NCBI RefSeq assembly: GCF_051014445.1
Contig: NW_027488365.1
Coordinates: 43,534,001-43,598,000 of the forward strand
Direction of reading: 5' to 3'
From: Colletes latitarsis
Lineage: Eukaryota; Arthropoda; Insecta; Hymenoptera; Colletidae
Length of the DNA: 64,000 nucleotides
A program made the position numbers and the translations under genes. This document shows, piece by piece, positions 8,095 to 22,000 of the stretch. Each line of letters begins with the position of its first letter. The stretch's first letter is position 1. Under the pieces are notes generated by a model. The model worked only from the letters and a program-made list of their open reading frames with translations, had not been told where the DNA came from and searched no databases.

Positions 8095-10377
8095 TAACAC
8101 CGGTTAGGTCTGGGTTAGGTCTGGGTTAGGTTTGGGTTATGCCCGCATCTGGCTCATGATTTTGCTTTCTTCGCATACTTGTTGGCCAGATCCTGGGTTT
8201 TTTCCGTGTTTGAATCACGTAGTAATGTGGTAACACACTGAAGCAGTCAATTCAACTTGGTTTCGATCAATATTTTAGAGGATAACACCGGTTAGGTCTG
8301 GGTTTCGTCTGGGTTATGCCCGCATCTGGCTCATGATTTTGCATTCTTCGCAAACTTGTTTGCCAGATCCTGGTTTTTTTTCGTGTTTGAATCACGTAGT
8401 AATGTGGCAACACAATGAAGCAGTCAATTAACCCTGGTTTCGATCCATATTATGGAGGATAACACCGGTTAGGTCTGGGTTAGGTCGGGGATATGCCCGC
8501 ATCTGGCTCATGATTTTGCCTTCTTCGCATACTTGTTGGCCAGATCCTGGGTTTTTTTCGTGTTTGAATCACGTAGTAATGTGGTAACACAATGAAGCAG
8601 TCAATTAACCCTGGTTTCGATCAATATTTTGGAGGATAACACCGGTTAGGTATGGGTTAGGTCTGGGTTATGCCCGGATCTGGCTCATGATTTTGCCTTT
8701 TTCGCAAACTTGTTGGCCAGATCCTGGGGTTTTTCCGTGTTTGAATCACGTAGTAATGCTGTAGCACACTGAGGCAGTCAATTAAACCTGGTTTCGATCA
8801 ATATTTTAGAGGATAACACCGGTTAGGTCTGGGTTAGGTCTGGGATATGCGCGCATCTGGCATATACTTTCGCCTTTTTCGCAAACTTGTTGGCTAGATC
8901 CTGGGTTTTTTTCGGGTTTGAATCACATAGTAATGTGGCAACACAATGAAGCAGTCAATTAACCCTGGTTTCGATCCATATTTTGGAGGATAACACCGGT
9001 TAGGTATGGGTTAGGTCTGGGTTATGCCCGCATCTGGCTCATGATTTTGCCTTTTTCGCAAACTTGTTGGCCAGATCCTGGGTTTTTTCCGTGTTTGAAT
9101 CACGTAGTAATGCTGTAGCACACTGAGGCAGTCAATTAAACCTGGTTTCGATCAATATTTTAGAGGATAACACCGGTTAGGTCTGGGTTAGTTCTGCGTT
9201 ATGCCCGCATCTGGCTTATACTTTCGCCTTTTTCGCAAACTTGTTGGCTAGATCCTGGGTTTTTTTGGGGTTTGAATCACGTGGTAATGTGGTACGACAC
9301 AGAAACAATTCATTAAACCTGGATTCGGACAGTATTTTAGAGGATAACACCGGTTAGGTCTGGGTTAGGTCTGGGATATGCGCGCATCTGGCATATACTT
9401 TCGCCTTTTTCGCAAACTTGTTGGCTAGATCCTGGGTTTTTTCCGTGTTTGAATCACGTAGTAATGTGGTACCACACTGAGGTAGTCAATTAAACCTGGT
9501 TTCGATCAATATTTCAGAGGATAACACCGGTTAGGTCTGGGTTAGGTCTGGGATATGCGCGCATCTGGCATATACTTTCGCCTTTTTCGCAAACTTGTTG
9601 GCTAGATCCTGGGTTTTTTCCGTGTTTGAATCACGTAGTAATGTGGTACTACACTGAGGTAGTCAATTAAACCTAGTTTCGATCAATATTTTAGAGGATA
9701 ACACCGGTTAGGTCTGGGTTAGGTCTGGGTTATGCCCGCATCTGGCTCATGATTTTGCCTTCTTCGCATACTTGTTGGACAGATCCTGGGTTTTTTCCGT
9801 GTTTGAATCACGTAGTAATGTGGTATCACACTGAGGCAGTCAATTAAACCTGGTTTCGATCATATTTCAGAGGATAACACCGGTTAGGTCTGGGTTAGGT
9901 CCGGGATATGGCCGCATCTGGCTCATGATTTTGCCTTCTTCGCATACTTGTTGGCCAGATCCTGGGTTTTTTCCGTGTTTGAATCACGTAGTAATGTGGT
10001 ACCACACTGAGGCAGTCAATTAAACCTGGTTACGATCAATATTTCAGAGGATAACACCGGTTAGGTCTGGGTTAGGTCTGGGATATGCGCTCATCTGGCT
10101 TATACTTTCGCCTTTTTCGCAAACTTTTTGGCCAGATCCTGGGTTTTTTCCGTGTTTGAATCAGGTAGTAATGTGGTACCACACTAAGGTAGTCAATTAA
10201 ACCTGGTTTCGATCAATATTTCAGAGGATAACACCGGTTAGGTCTGGGTTAGGTCTGGGTTAGGTTTGTGTTATGCCCGCATCTGGCTAATGATTTTGCC
10301 TTCTTCGCATACTTGCTGGCCAGATCCTGGGTTTTTTCCGTGTTTGAATCACGTAGTAATGTGGTACCACACTGAGG
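8095..10377 (+). repeat. Segmental repeat, left copy (matches 13801-16083)
   Basis: This stretch matches 13801-16083 at a constant offset of 5706 bases, with only scattered differences (for example TATCAC at 9827 against TACCAC at 15533). It includes distinctive variants such as GTTCTGCG (9191 and 14897) and the one-base-short GATCATATTTCAG (near 9858 and 15564). Confidence 0.8.
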
Positions 10378-13300
10378 TAGTCAATTAAACCTGGTATCGA
10401 TCATTATTTCAGAGGATAACACCGGTTAGGTCTGGGTTTCGTCTGGGTTATGCCCGCATCTGGCTCATGATTTTGCCTTCTTCGCAAACTTGTTTGCCAG
10501 ATCCTGGTTTTTTTTCGTGTTTGAATCACGTAGTAATGTGGTAACACAATGAAGCAGTCAATTAACCCTGGTTTCGATCAATATTTTGGAGGATAACACC
10601 GGTTAGGTCTGGGTTAGGTCGGGGATATGCCCGCATCTGGCTCATGATTTTGCCTTCTTCGCATACTTGTTGGCCAGATCCTGGGTTTTTTTCGTGTTTG
10701 AATCACGTAGTAATGTGGTAACACAATGAAGCAGTCAATTAACCCTGGTTTCGATCAATATTTTGGAGGATAACACCGGTTAGGTATGGGTTAGGTCTGG
10801 GTTATGCCCGGATCTGGCTCATGATTTTGCCTTCTTCGCATACTTGTTGGCCAGATCCTGGGTTTTTTTCGTGTTTGAATCACGTAGTAATGTGGTAACA
10901 CAATGAAGCAGTCAATTAACCCTGGTTTCGATCAATATTTTGGAGGATAACACCGGTTAGGTATGGGTTAGGTCTGGGTTATGCCCGGATCTGGCTCATG
11001 ATTTTGCCTTTTTCGCAAACTTGTTTGCCAGATCCTGGTTTTTTTTCGTGTTTGAATCACGTAGTAATGTGGTAACACAATGAAGCAGTCAATTAACCCT
11101 GGTTTCGATCAATATTTTGGAGGATAACACCGGTTAGGTCTGGGTTAGGTCGGGGATATGCCCGCATCTGGCACATGATTTTGCCTTCTTCGCATACTTG
11201 TTGGCCAGATCCTGGGTTTTTTTCGTGTTTGAATCACGTAGTAATGTGGTAACACAATGAAGCAGTCAATTAACCCTGGTTTCGATCAATATTTTGGAGG
11301 ATAACACCGGTTAGGTATGGGTTAGGTCTGGGTTATGCCCGGATCTGGCTCATGATTTTGCCTTTTTCGCAAACTTGTTGGCCAGATCCTGGGTTTTTTC
11401 CGTGTTTGAATCACGTAGTAAAACTGTAGCACACTGAGGCAGTCAATTAAACCTGGTTACGATCAATATTTTAGAGGATAACACCGGTTAGGTCTGGGTT
11501 AGGTCTGGGATATGCGCGCATCTGGCATATACTTTCGCCTTTTTCGCAAACTTGTTGGCTAGATCCTGGGTTTTTTTCGGGTTTGAATCACATAGTAATG
11601 TGGCAACACAATAAAGCAGTCAATTAACCCTGGTTTCGATCCATATTTTGGAGGATAACACCGGTTAGGTATGGGTTAGGTCTGGGTTATGCCCGCATCT
11701 GGCTCATGATTTTGCCTTTTTCGCAAACTTGTTGGCCAGATCCTGGGTTTTTTCCGTGTTTGAATCACGTAGTAATGCTGTAGCACACTGAGGCAGTCAA
11801 TTAAACCTGGTTTCGATCAATATTTTAGAGGATAACACCGGTTAGGTCTGGGTTAGTTCTGCGTTATGCCCGCATCTGGCTTATACTTTCGCCTTTTTCG
11901 CAAACTTGTTGGCTAGATCCTGGATTTTTTTGGGGTTTGAATCACGTGGTAATGTGGTACGACACAGAAACAATTCATTAAACCTGGATTCGGACAGTAT
12001 TTTAGAGGATAACACCGGTTAGGTCTGGGTTAGGTCTGGGATATGCGCGCATCTGGCATATACTTTCGCCTTTTTCGCAAACTTGTTGGCTAGATCCTGG
12101 GTTTTTTCCGTGTTTGAATCACGTAGTAATGTGGTACCACACTGAGGTAGTCAATTAAACCTGGTTTCGATCAATATTTCAGAGGATAACACCGGTTAGG
12201 TCTGGGTTAGGTCTGGGATATGCGCGCATCTGGCATATACTTTCGCCTTTTTCGCAAACTTGTTGGCTAGATCCTGGGTTTTTTCCGTGTTTGAATCACG
12301 TAGTAATGTGGTACCACACTGAGGTAGTCAATTAAACCTGGTATCGATCAATATTTCAGAGGATAACAACGGTTAGGTCTGGGTTAGGTCCGGGATATGC
12401 CCGCATCTGGCTCATGATTTTGCCTTCTTCGCATACTTGTTGGCCCGATCCTGGGTTTTTTCCGTGTTTGAATCACGTAGTAATGTGGTACCACACTGAG
12501 GCAGTCAATTAAACCTGGTTTCGATCAATATTTTAGAGGATAACACCGGTTAGGTCTGGGTTAGGTCTGGGATATGCGCGCATCTGGCTTACACTTTCGC
12601 CATTTTCGCAAACTTGTTGGCCAGATCCTGGGATTTTTCCGTGTTTGAAACACGTAGTAATGTTGTACCACACTGAGGCAGTCAATTAAACCTGGATTCG
12701 GACAGTATTTTAGAGGATAACACCGGTTAGGCCTGGGTTAGGTCTGGGTTATGCCCGCATCTGGCTCATGATTTTGCCTTCTTCGCATACTTGTTGGGCA
12801 GATCCTGGGCTTTTTCCTGTTTGAATCACGTAGTAATGTGGTAACACACTGAAACTGTCAATTAAACCTGGTTTCGATCAATATTTTAGAGGATAACACC
12901 GGTTAGGTCTGGGTTAGGTCTGGGTTAGGTTTGGGTTATGCCCGCATCTGGCTCATGATTTTGCTTTCTTCGCATACTTGTTGGCCAGATCCTGGGTTTT
13001 TTCCGTGTTTGAATCACGTAGTAATGTGGTAACACACTGAAGCAGTCAATTCAACTTGGTTTCGATCAATATTTTAGAGGATAACACCGGTTAGGTCTGG
13101 GTTAGGTCTGGGATATGCGCGCATCTGGCATATACTTTCGCCTTTTTCGCAAACTTGTTGGCTAGATCCTGGGTTTTTTCCGTGTTTGAATCACGTAGTA
13201 ATGTGGTACCACACTGAGGTAGTCAATTAAACCTGGTATCGATCAATATTTCAGAGGATAACACCGGTTAGGTCTGGGTTAGGTCCGGGATATGCCCGCA

Positions 13301-13800
13301 TCTGGCTCATGATTTTGCCTTCTTCGCATACTTGTTGGCCCGATCCTGGGTTTTTTCCGTGTTTGAATCACGTAGTAATGTGGTACCACACTGAGGCAGT
13401 CAATTAAACCTGGTTTCGATCAATATTTTAGAGGATAACACCGGTTAGGTCTGGGTTAGGTCTGGGTTAGGTTTGGGTTATGCCCGCATCTGGCTCATGA
13501 TTTTGCTTTCTTCGCATACTTGTTGGCCAGATCCTTGGTTTTTTCCGTGTTTGAATCACGTAGTAATGTGGTAACACACTGAAGCAGTCAATTCAACTTG
13601 GTTTCGATCAATATTTTAGAGGATAACACCGGTTAGGTCTGGGTTTCGTCTGGGTTATGCCCGCATCTGGCTCATGATTTTGCATTCTTCGCAAACTTGT
13701 TTGCCAGATCCTGGTTTTTTTTCGTGTTTGAATCACGTAGTAATGTGGCAACACAATGAAGCAGTCAATTAACCCTGGTTTCGATCCATATTTTGGAGGA

Positions 13801-16083
13801 TAACACCGGTTAGGTCTGGGTTAGGTCTGGGTTAGGTTTGGGTTATGCCCGCATCTGGCTCATGATTTTGCTTTCTTCGCATACTTGTTGGCCAGATCCT
13901 GGGTTTTTTCCGTGTTTGAATCACGTAGTAATGTGGTAACACACTGAAGCAGTCAATTCAACTTGGTTTCGATCAATATTTTAGAGGATAACACCGGTTA
14001 GGTCTGGGTTTCGTCTGGGTTATGCCCGCATCTGGCTCATGATTTTGCATTCTTCGCAAACTTGTTTGCCAGATCCTGGTTTTTTTTCGTGTTTGAATCA
14101 CGTAGTAATGTGGCAACACAATGAAGCAGTCAATTAACCCTGGTTTCGATCCATATTTTGGAGGATAACACCGGTTAGGTCTGGGTTAGGTCGGGGATAT
14201 GCCCGCATCTGGCTCATGATTTTGCCTTCTTCGCATACTTGTTGGCCAGATCCTGGGTTTTTTTCGTGTTTGAATCACGTAGTAATGTGGTAACACAATG
14301 AAGCAGTCAATTAACCCTGGTTTCGATCAATATTTTGGAGGATAACACCGGTTAGGTATGGGTTAGGTCTGGGTTATGCCCGGATCTGGCTCATGATTTT
14401 GCCTTTTTCGCAAACTTGTTGGCCAGATCCTGGGGTTTTTCCGTGTTTGAATCACGTAGTAATGCTGTAGCACACTGAGGCAGTCAATTAAACCTGGTTT
14501 CGATCAATATTTTAGAGGATAACACCGGTTAGGTCTGGGTTAGGTCTGGGATATGCGCGCATCTGGCATATACTTTCGCCTTTTTCGCAAACTTGTTGGC
14601 TAGATCCTGGGTTTTTTTCGGGTTTGAATCACATAGTAATGTGGCAACACAATGAAGCAGTCAATTAACCCTGGTTTCGATCCATATTTTGGAGGATAAC
14701 ACCGGTTAGGTATGGGTTAGGTCTGGGTTATGCCCGCATCTGGCTCATGATTTTGCCTTTTTCGCAAACTTGTTGGCCAGATCCTGGGTTTTTTTCGTGT
14801 TTGAATCACGTAGTAATGCTGTAGCACACTGAGGCAGTCAATTAAACCTGGTTTCGATCAATATTTTAGAGGATAACACCGGTTAGGTCTGGGTTAGTTC
14901 TGCGTTATGCCCGCATCTGGCTTATACTTTCGCCTTTTTCGCAAACTTGTTGGCTAGATCCTGGGTTTTTTTGGGGTTTGAATCACGTGGTAATGTGGTA
15001 CGACACAGAAACAATTCATTAAACCTGGATTCGGACAGTATTTTAGAGGATAACACCGGTTAGGTCTGGGTTAGGTCTGGGATATGCGCGCATCTGGCAT
15101 ATACTTTCGCCTTTTTCGCAAACTTGTTGGCTAGATCCTGGGTTTTTTCCGTGTTTGAATCACGTAGTAATGTGGTACCACACTGAGGTAGTCAATTAAA
15201 CCTGGTTTCGATCAATATTTCAGAGGATAACACCGGTTAGGTCTGGGTTAGGTCTGGGATATGCGCGCATCTGGCATATACTTTCGCCTTTTTCGCAAAC
15301 TTGTTGGCTAGATCCTGGGTTTTTTCCGTGTTTGAATCACGTAGTAATGTGGTACTACACTGAGGTAGTCAATTAAACCTAGTTTCGATCAATATTTTAG
15401 AGGATAACACCGGTTAGGTCTGGGTTAGGTCTGGGTTATGCCCGCATCTGGCTCATGATTTTGCCTTCTTCGCATACTTGTTGGACAGATCCTGGGTTTT
15501 TTCCGTGTTTGAATCACGTAGTAATGTGGTACCACACTGAGGCAGTCAATTAAACCTGGTTTCGATCATATTTCAGAGGATAACACCGGTTAGGTCTGGG
15601 TTAGGTCCGGGATATGGCCGCATCTGGCTCATGATTTTGCCTTCTTCGCATACTTGTTGGCCAGATCCTGGGTTTTTTCCGTGTTTGAATCACGTAGTAA
15701 TGTGGTACCACACTGAGGCAGTCAATTAAACCTGGTTACGATCAATATTTCAGAGGATAACACCGGTTAGGTCTGGGTTAGGTCTGGGATATGCGCTCAT
15801 CTGGCTTATACTTTCGCCTTTTTCGCAAACTTTTTGGCCAGATCCTGGGTTTTTTCCGTGTTTGAATCAGGTAGTAATGTGGTACCACACTAAGGTAGTC
15901 AATTAAACCTGGTTTCGATCAATATTTCAGAGGATAACACCGGTTAGGTCTGGGTTAGGTCTGGGTTAGGTTTGTGTTATGCCCGCATCTGGCTAATGAT
16001 TTTGCCTTCTTCGCATACTTGCTGGCCAGATCCTGGGTTTTTTCCGTGTTTGAATCACGTAGTAATGTGGTACCACACTGAGG
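13801..16083 (+). repeat. Segmental repeat, right copy (matches 8095-10377)
   Basis: This is the partner of 8095-10377. It is nested inside the 8914-bp copy A, so it was duplicated again with that block (about 22715-24997). The match ends where the monomers differ at 10378/16084 (AGGTAG against AGGCAG). Confidence 0.8.
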
Positions 16084-16405
16084 CAGTCAATTAAACCTGG
16101 TTTCGATCAATATTTCAGAGGATAACACCGGTTAGGTCTGGGTTAGGTCTGGGATATGCGCTCATCTGGCTTATACTTTCGCCTTTTTCGCAAACTTTTT
16201 GGCCAGATCCTGGGTTTTTTCCGTGTTTGAATCAGGTAGTAATGTGGTACCACACTAAGGTAGTCAATTAAACCTGGTTTCGATCAATATTTCAGAGGAT
16301 AACACCGGTTAGGTCTGGGTTAGGTCTGGGTTAGGTTTGGGTTATGCCCGCATCTGGCTAATGATTTTGCCTTCTTCGCATACTTGCTGGCCAGATCCTG
16401 GGTTT
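15676..16405 (+). repeat. 365-bp dimer duplicated in tandem (approximate limits)
   Basis: A two-monomer unit (177 plus 188 bp) is repeated: the unusual GAATCAGGTAG variant occurs ending at 15870 and 16235, exactly 365 bases apart, each followed by a triple 11-mer unit. The pair recurs at +8914 in copy B. Confidence 0.65.
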
Positions 16406-19078
16406 TTTCCGTGTTTGAATCACGTAGTAATGTGGTACCACACTGAGGTAGTCAATTAAACCTGGTATCGATCATCATTTCAGAGGATAACACCGGTTAG
16501 GTCTGGGTTTCGTCTGGGTTATGCCCGCATCTGGCTCATGATTTTGCCTTCTTCGCAAACTTGTTTGCCAGATCCTGGTTTTTTTTCGTGTTTGAATCAC
16601 GTAGTAATGTGGTAACACAATGAAGCAGTCAATTAACCCTGGTTTCGATCAATATTTTGGAGGATAACACCGGTTAGGTCTGGGTTAGGTCGGGGATATG
16701 CCCGCATCTGGCTCATGATTTTGCCTTCTTCGCATACTTGTTGGCCAGATCCTGGGTTTTTTTCGTGTTTGAATCACGTAGTAATGTGGTAACACAATGA
16801 AGCAGTCAATTAACCCTGGTTTCGATCAATATTTTGGAGGATAACACCGGTTAGGTATGGGTTAGGTCTGGGTTATGCCCGGATCTGGCTCATGATTTTG
16901 CCTTCTTCGCATACTTGTTGGCCAGATCCTGGGTTTTTTTCGTGTTTGAATCACGTAGTAATGTGGTAACACAATGAAGCAGTCAATTAACCCTGGTTTC
17001 GATCAATATTTTGGAGGATAACACCGGTTAGGTATGGGTTAGGTCTGGGTTATGCCCGGATCTGGCTCATGATTTTGCCTTTTTCGCAAACTTGTTGGCC
17101 AGATCCTGGGTTTTTTCCGTGTTTGAATCACGTAGTAATGTGGTACCACACTGAGGTAGTCAATTAAACCTGGTATCGATCATTATTTCAGAGGATAACA
17201 CCGGTTAGGTCTGGGTTTCGTCTGGGTTATGCCCGCATCTGGCTCATGATTTTGCCTTCTTCGCAAACTTGTTTGCCAGATCCTGGTTTTTTTTCGTGTT
17301 TGAATCACGTAGTAATGTGGTAACACAATGAAGCAGTCAATTAACCCTGGTTTCGATCAATATTTTGGAGGATAACACCGGTTAGGTCTGTGTTAGGTCG
17401 GGGATATGCCCGCATCTGGCACATGATTTTGCCTTCTTCGCATACTTGTTGGCCAGATCCTGGGTTTTTTTCGTGTTTGAATCACGTAGTAATGTGGTAA
17501 CACAATGAAGCAGTCAATTAACCCTGGTTTCGATCAATATTTTGGAGGATAACACCGGTTAGGTATGGGTTAGGTCTGGGTTATGCCCGGATCTGGCTCA
17601 TGAGTTTGCCTTTTTCGCAAACTTGTTGGCCAGATCCTGGGTTTTTTCCGTGTTTGAATCACGTAGTAATGCTGTAGCACACTGAGGCAGTCAATTAAAC
17701 CTGGTTACGATCAATATTTTAGAGGATAACACCGGTTAGGTCTGGGTTAGGTCTGGGATATGCGCGCATCTGGCCTATACTTTCGCCTTTTTCGCAAACT
17801 TGTTGGCTAGATCCTGGGTTTTTTTCGGGTTTGAATCACATAGTAATGTGGCAACACAATAAAGCAGTCAATTGACCCTGGTTTCGATCCATATTTTGGA
17901 GGATAACACCGGTTAGGTATGGGTTAGGCCTGGGTTATGCCCGCATCTGGCTCATGATTTTGCCTTTTTCGCAAACTTGTTGGCCAGATCCTGGGTTTTT
18001 TCCGTGTTTGAATCACGTAGTAATGTTGTAGCACACTGAGGCAGTCAACTAACCCTGGTTTCGATCAATATTTTGGAGGATAACACCGGTTAGGTATGGG
18101 TTAGGTCTGGGTTATGCCCGCATCTGGCTCATGATTTTGCCTTTTTCGCAAACTTGTTTGCCAGATCCTGGTTTTTTTTCGTGTTTGAATCACGTAGTAA
18201 TGTGGCAACACAATGAAGCAGTCAATTAACCCTGGTTTCGATCCATATTTTGGAGGATAACACCGGTTAGGTCTGGGTTAGTTCTGCGTTATGCCCGCAT
18301 CTGGCTTATACTTTCGCCTTTTTCGCAAACTTGTTGGCTAGATCCTGGGTTTTTTTGGGGTTTGAATCACGTGGTAATGTGGTACGACACAGAAACAATT
18401 CATTAAACCTGGATTCGGACAGTATTTTAGAGGATAACACCGGTTAGGTCTGGGTTAGGTCTGGGATATGCGCGCATCTGGCATATACTTTCGTCTTTTT
18501 CGCAAACTTGTTGGCTAGATCCTGGGTTTTTTTCGTGTATGAATCACGTAGTAATGTGGTAACACACTGAAGCAGTCAATTAAACCTGGTTTCGATCAAT
18601 ATTTTAGAGGATAACACCGGTTAGGTCTGGGTTAGGTCTGGGTTATGCCCGCATCTGGCTCATGATTTTGCCTTCTTCGCATACTTGTTGGCCAGATCCT
18701 GGGTTTTTTCCGTGTTTGAATCACGTAGTAATGTGGTACCACACTGAGGCAGTCAATTAAACCTGGTTTCGATCAATATTTCAAAGGATAACACCGGTTA
18801 GGTATGGGTTAGGTCCGGGATATGCCCGCATCTGGCTCATGATTTTGCCTTCTTCGCATACTTGTTGGTCAGATCCTGGGTTTTTTCCGTGTTTGACTCC
18901 CGTAGTAATGTGGTACCACACTGAGGCAGTCAATTAAACCTAGTTTCGATCAATATTTCAGAGGATAACACCGGTTAGGTCTGGGTTAGGTCTGGGATAT
19001 GCGCGCATCTGGCTTATACTTTTGCCTTTTTCGCAAACTTTTTGGCCAGATCCTGGGTTTTTTCCGTGTTTGAATCAC

Positions 19079-22000
19079 GTAGTAATGTGGTACCACACTA
19101 AGGTAGTCAATTAAACCTGGTTTCGATCAATATTTCAGAGGATAACACCGGTTAGGTCTGGGTTAGGTCTGGGTTAGGTTTGTGTTATGCCCGCATCTGG
19201 CTAATGATTTTGCCTTCTTCGCATACTTGCTGGCCAGATCCTGGGTTTTTTCCGTGTTTGAATCACGTAGTAATGTGGTACCACACTGAGGTAGTCAATT
19301 AAACCTGGTATCGATCATTATTTCAGAGGATAACACCGGTTAGGTCTGGGTTTCGTCTGGGTTATGCCCGCATCTGGCTCATGATTTTGCCTTCTTCGCA
19401 AACTTGTTTGCCAGATCCTGGTTTTTTTTCGTGTTTGAATCACGTAGTAATGTGGTAACACAATGAAGCAGTCAATTAACCCTGGTTTCGATCAATATTT
19501 TGGAGGATAACACCGGTTAGGTCTGGGTTAGGTCGGGGATATGCCCGCATCTGGCTCATGATTTTGCCTTCTTCGCATACTTGTTGGCCAGATCCTGGGT
19601 TTTTTTCGTGTTTGAATCACGTAGTAATGTGGTAACACAATGAAGCAGTCAATTAACCCTGGTTTCGATCAATATTTTGGAGGATAACACCGGTTAGGTA
19701 TGGGTTAGGTCTGGGTTATGCCCGGATCTGGCTCATGATTTTGCCTTCTTCGCATACTTGTTGGCCAGATCCTGGGTTTTTTTCGTGTTTGAATCACGTA
19801 GTAATGTGGTAACACAATGAAGCAGTCAATTAACCCTGGTTTCGATCAATATTTTGGAGGATAACACCGGTTAGGTATGGGTTAGGTCTGGGTTATGCCC
19901 GGATCTGGCTCATGATTTTGCCTTTTTCGCAAACTTGTTTGCCAGATCCTGGTTTTTTTTCGTGTTTGAATCACGTAGTAATGTGGTAACACAATGAAGC
20001 AGTCAATTAACCCTGGTTTCGATCAATATTTTGGAGGATAACACCGGTTAGGTCTGGGTTAGGTCGGGGATATGCCCGCATCTGGCACATGATTTTGCCT
20101 TCTTCGCATACTTGTTGGCCAGATCCTGGGTTTTTTTCGTGTTTGAATCACGTAGTAATGTGGTAACACAATGAAGCAGTCAATTAACCCTGGTTTCGAT
20201 CAATATTTTGGAGGATAACACCGGTTAGGTATGGGTTAGGTCTGGGTTATGCCCGGATCTGGCTCATGATTTTGCCTTTTTCGCAAACTTGTTGGCCAGA
20301 TCCTGGGTTTTTTCCGTGTTTGAATCACGTAGTAAAACTGTAGCACACTGAGGCAGTCAATTAAACCTGGTTACGATCAATATTTTAGAGGATAACACCG
20401 GTTAGGTCTGGGTTAGGTCTGGGATATGCGCGCATCTGGCATATACTTTCGCCTTTTTCGCAAACTTGTTGGCTAGATCCTGGGTTTTTTTCGGGTTTGA
20501 ATCACATAGTAATGTGGCAACACAATAAAGCAGTCAATTAACCCTGGTTTCGATCCATATTTTGGAGGATAACACCGGTTAGGTATGGGTTAGGTCTGGG
20601 TTATGCCCGCATCTGGCTCATGATTTTGCCTTTTTCGCAAACTTGTTGGCCAGATCCTGGGTTTTTTCCGTGTTTGAATCACGTAGTAATGCTGTAGCAC
20701 ACTGAGGCAGTCAATTAAACCTGGTTTCGATCAATATTTTAGAGGATAACACCGGTTAGGTCTGGGTTAGTTCTGCGTTATGCCCGCATCTGGCTTATAC
20801 TTTCGCCTTTTTCGCAAACTTGTTGGCTAGATCCTGGATTTTTTTGGGGTTTGAATCACGTGGTAATGTGGTACGACACAGAAACAATTCATTAAACCTG
20901 GATTCGGACAGTATTTTAGAGGATAACACCGGTTAGGTCTGGGTTAGGTCTGGGATATGCGCGCATCTGGCATATACTTTCGCCTTTTTCGCAAACTTGT
21001 TGGCTAGATCCTGGGTTTTTTCCGTGTTTGAATCACGTAGTAATGTGGTACCACACTGAGGTAGTCAATTAAACCTGGTTTCGATCAATATTTCAGAGGA
21101 TAACACCGGTTAGGTCTGGGTTAGGTCTGGGATATGCGCGCATCTGGCATATACTTTCGCCTTTTTCGCAAACTTGTTGGCTAGATCCTGGGTTTTTTCC
21201 GTGTTTGAATCACGTAGTAATGTGGTACCACACTGAGGTAGTCAATTAAACCTGGTATCGATCAATATTTCAGAGGATAACACCGGTTAGGTCTGGGTTA
21301 GGTCCGGGATATGCCCGCATCTGGCTCATGATTTTGCCTTCTTCGCATACTTGTTGGCCCGATCCTGGGTTTTTTCCGTGTTTGAATCACGTAGTAATGT
21401 GGTACCACACTGAGGCAGTCAATTAAACCTGGTTTCGATCAATATTTTAGAGGATAACACCGGTTAGGTCTGGGTTAGGTCTGGGATATGCGCGCATCTG
21501 GCTTACACTTTCGCCATTTTCGCAAACTTGTTGGCCAGATCCTGGGATTTTTCCGTGTTTGAAACACGTAGTAATGTTGTACCACACTGAGGCAGTCAAT
21601 TAAACCTGGATTCGGACAGTATTTTAGAGGATAACACCGGTTAGGCCTGGGTTAGGTCTGGGTTATGCCCGCATCTGGCTCATGATTTTGCCTTCTTCGC
21701 ATACTTGTTGGGCAGATCCTGGGCTTTTTCCTGTTTGAATCACGTAGTAATGTGGTAACACACTGAAACTGTCAATTAAACCTGGTTTCGATCAATATTT
21801 TAGAGGATAACACCGGTTAGGTCTGGGTTAGGTCTGGGTTAGGTTTGGGTTATGCCCGCATCTGGCTCATGATTTTGCTTTCTTCGCATACTTGTTGGCC
21901 AGATCCTGGGTTTTTTCCGTGTTTGAATCACGTAGTAATGTGGTAACACACTGAAGCAGTCAATTCAACTTGGTTTCGATCAATATTTTAGAGGATAACA

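Larger units (their letters stand above)
10165..19078 (+). repeat. 8914-bp higher-order repeat, copy A
   Basis: A roughly 50-monomer block is followed immediately by a near-identical copy. The offset is 8914 at every rare marker checked: AAACTGTAGC (11421/20335), GGGCTTTTTCCTG (12807/21721), and GTTTGACTCC (18891/27805). The left limit is set by a mismatch at 10164/19078 (TCAGG against TCACG). One difference seen by eye inside is at about 12369/21283 (AACAAC against AACACC). Confidence 0.87.
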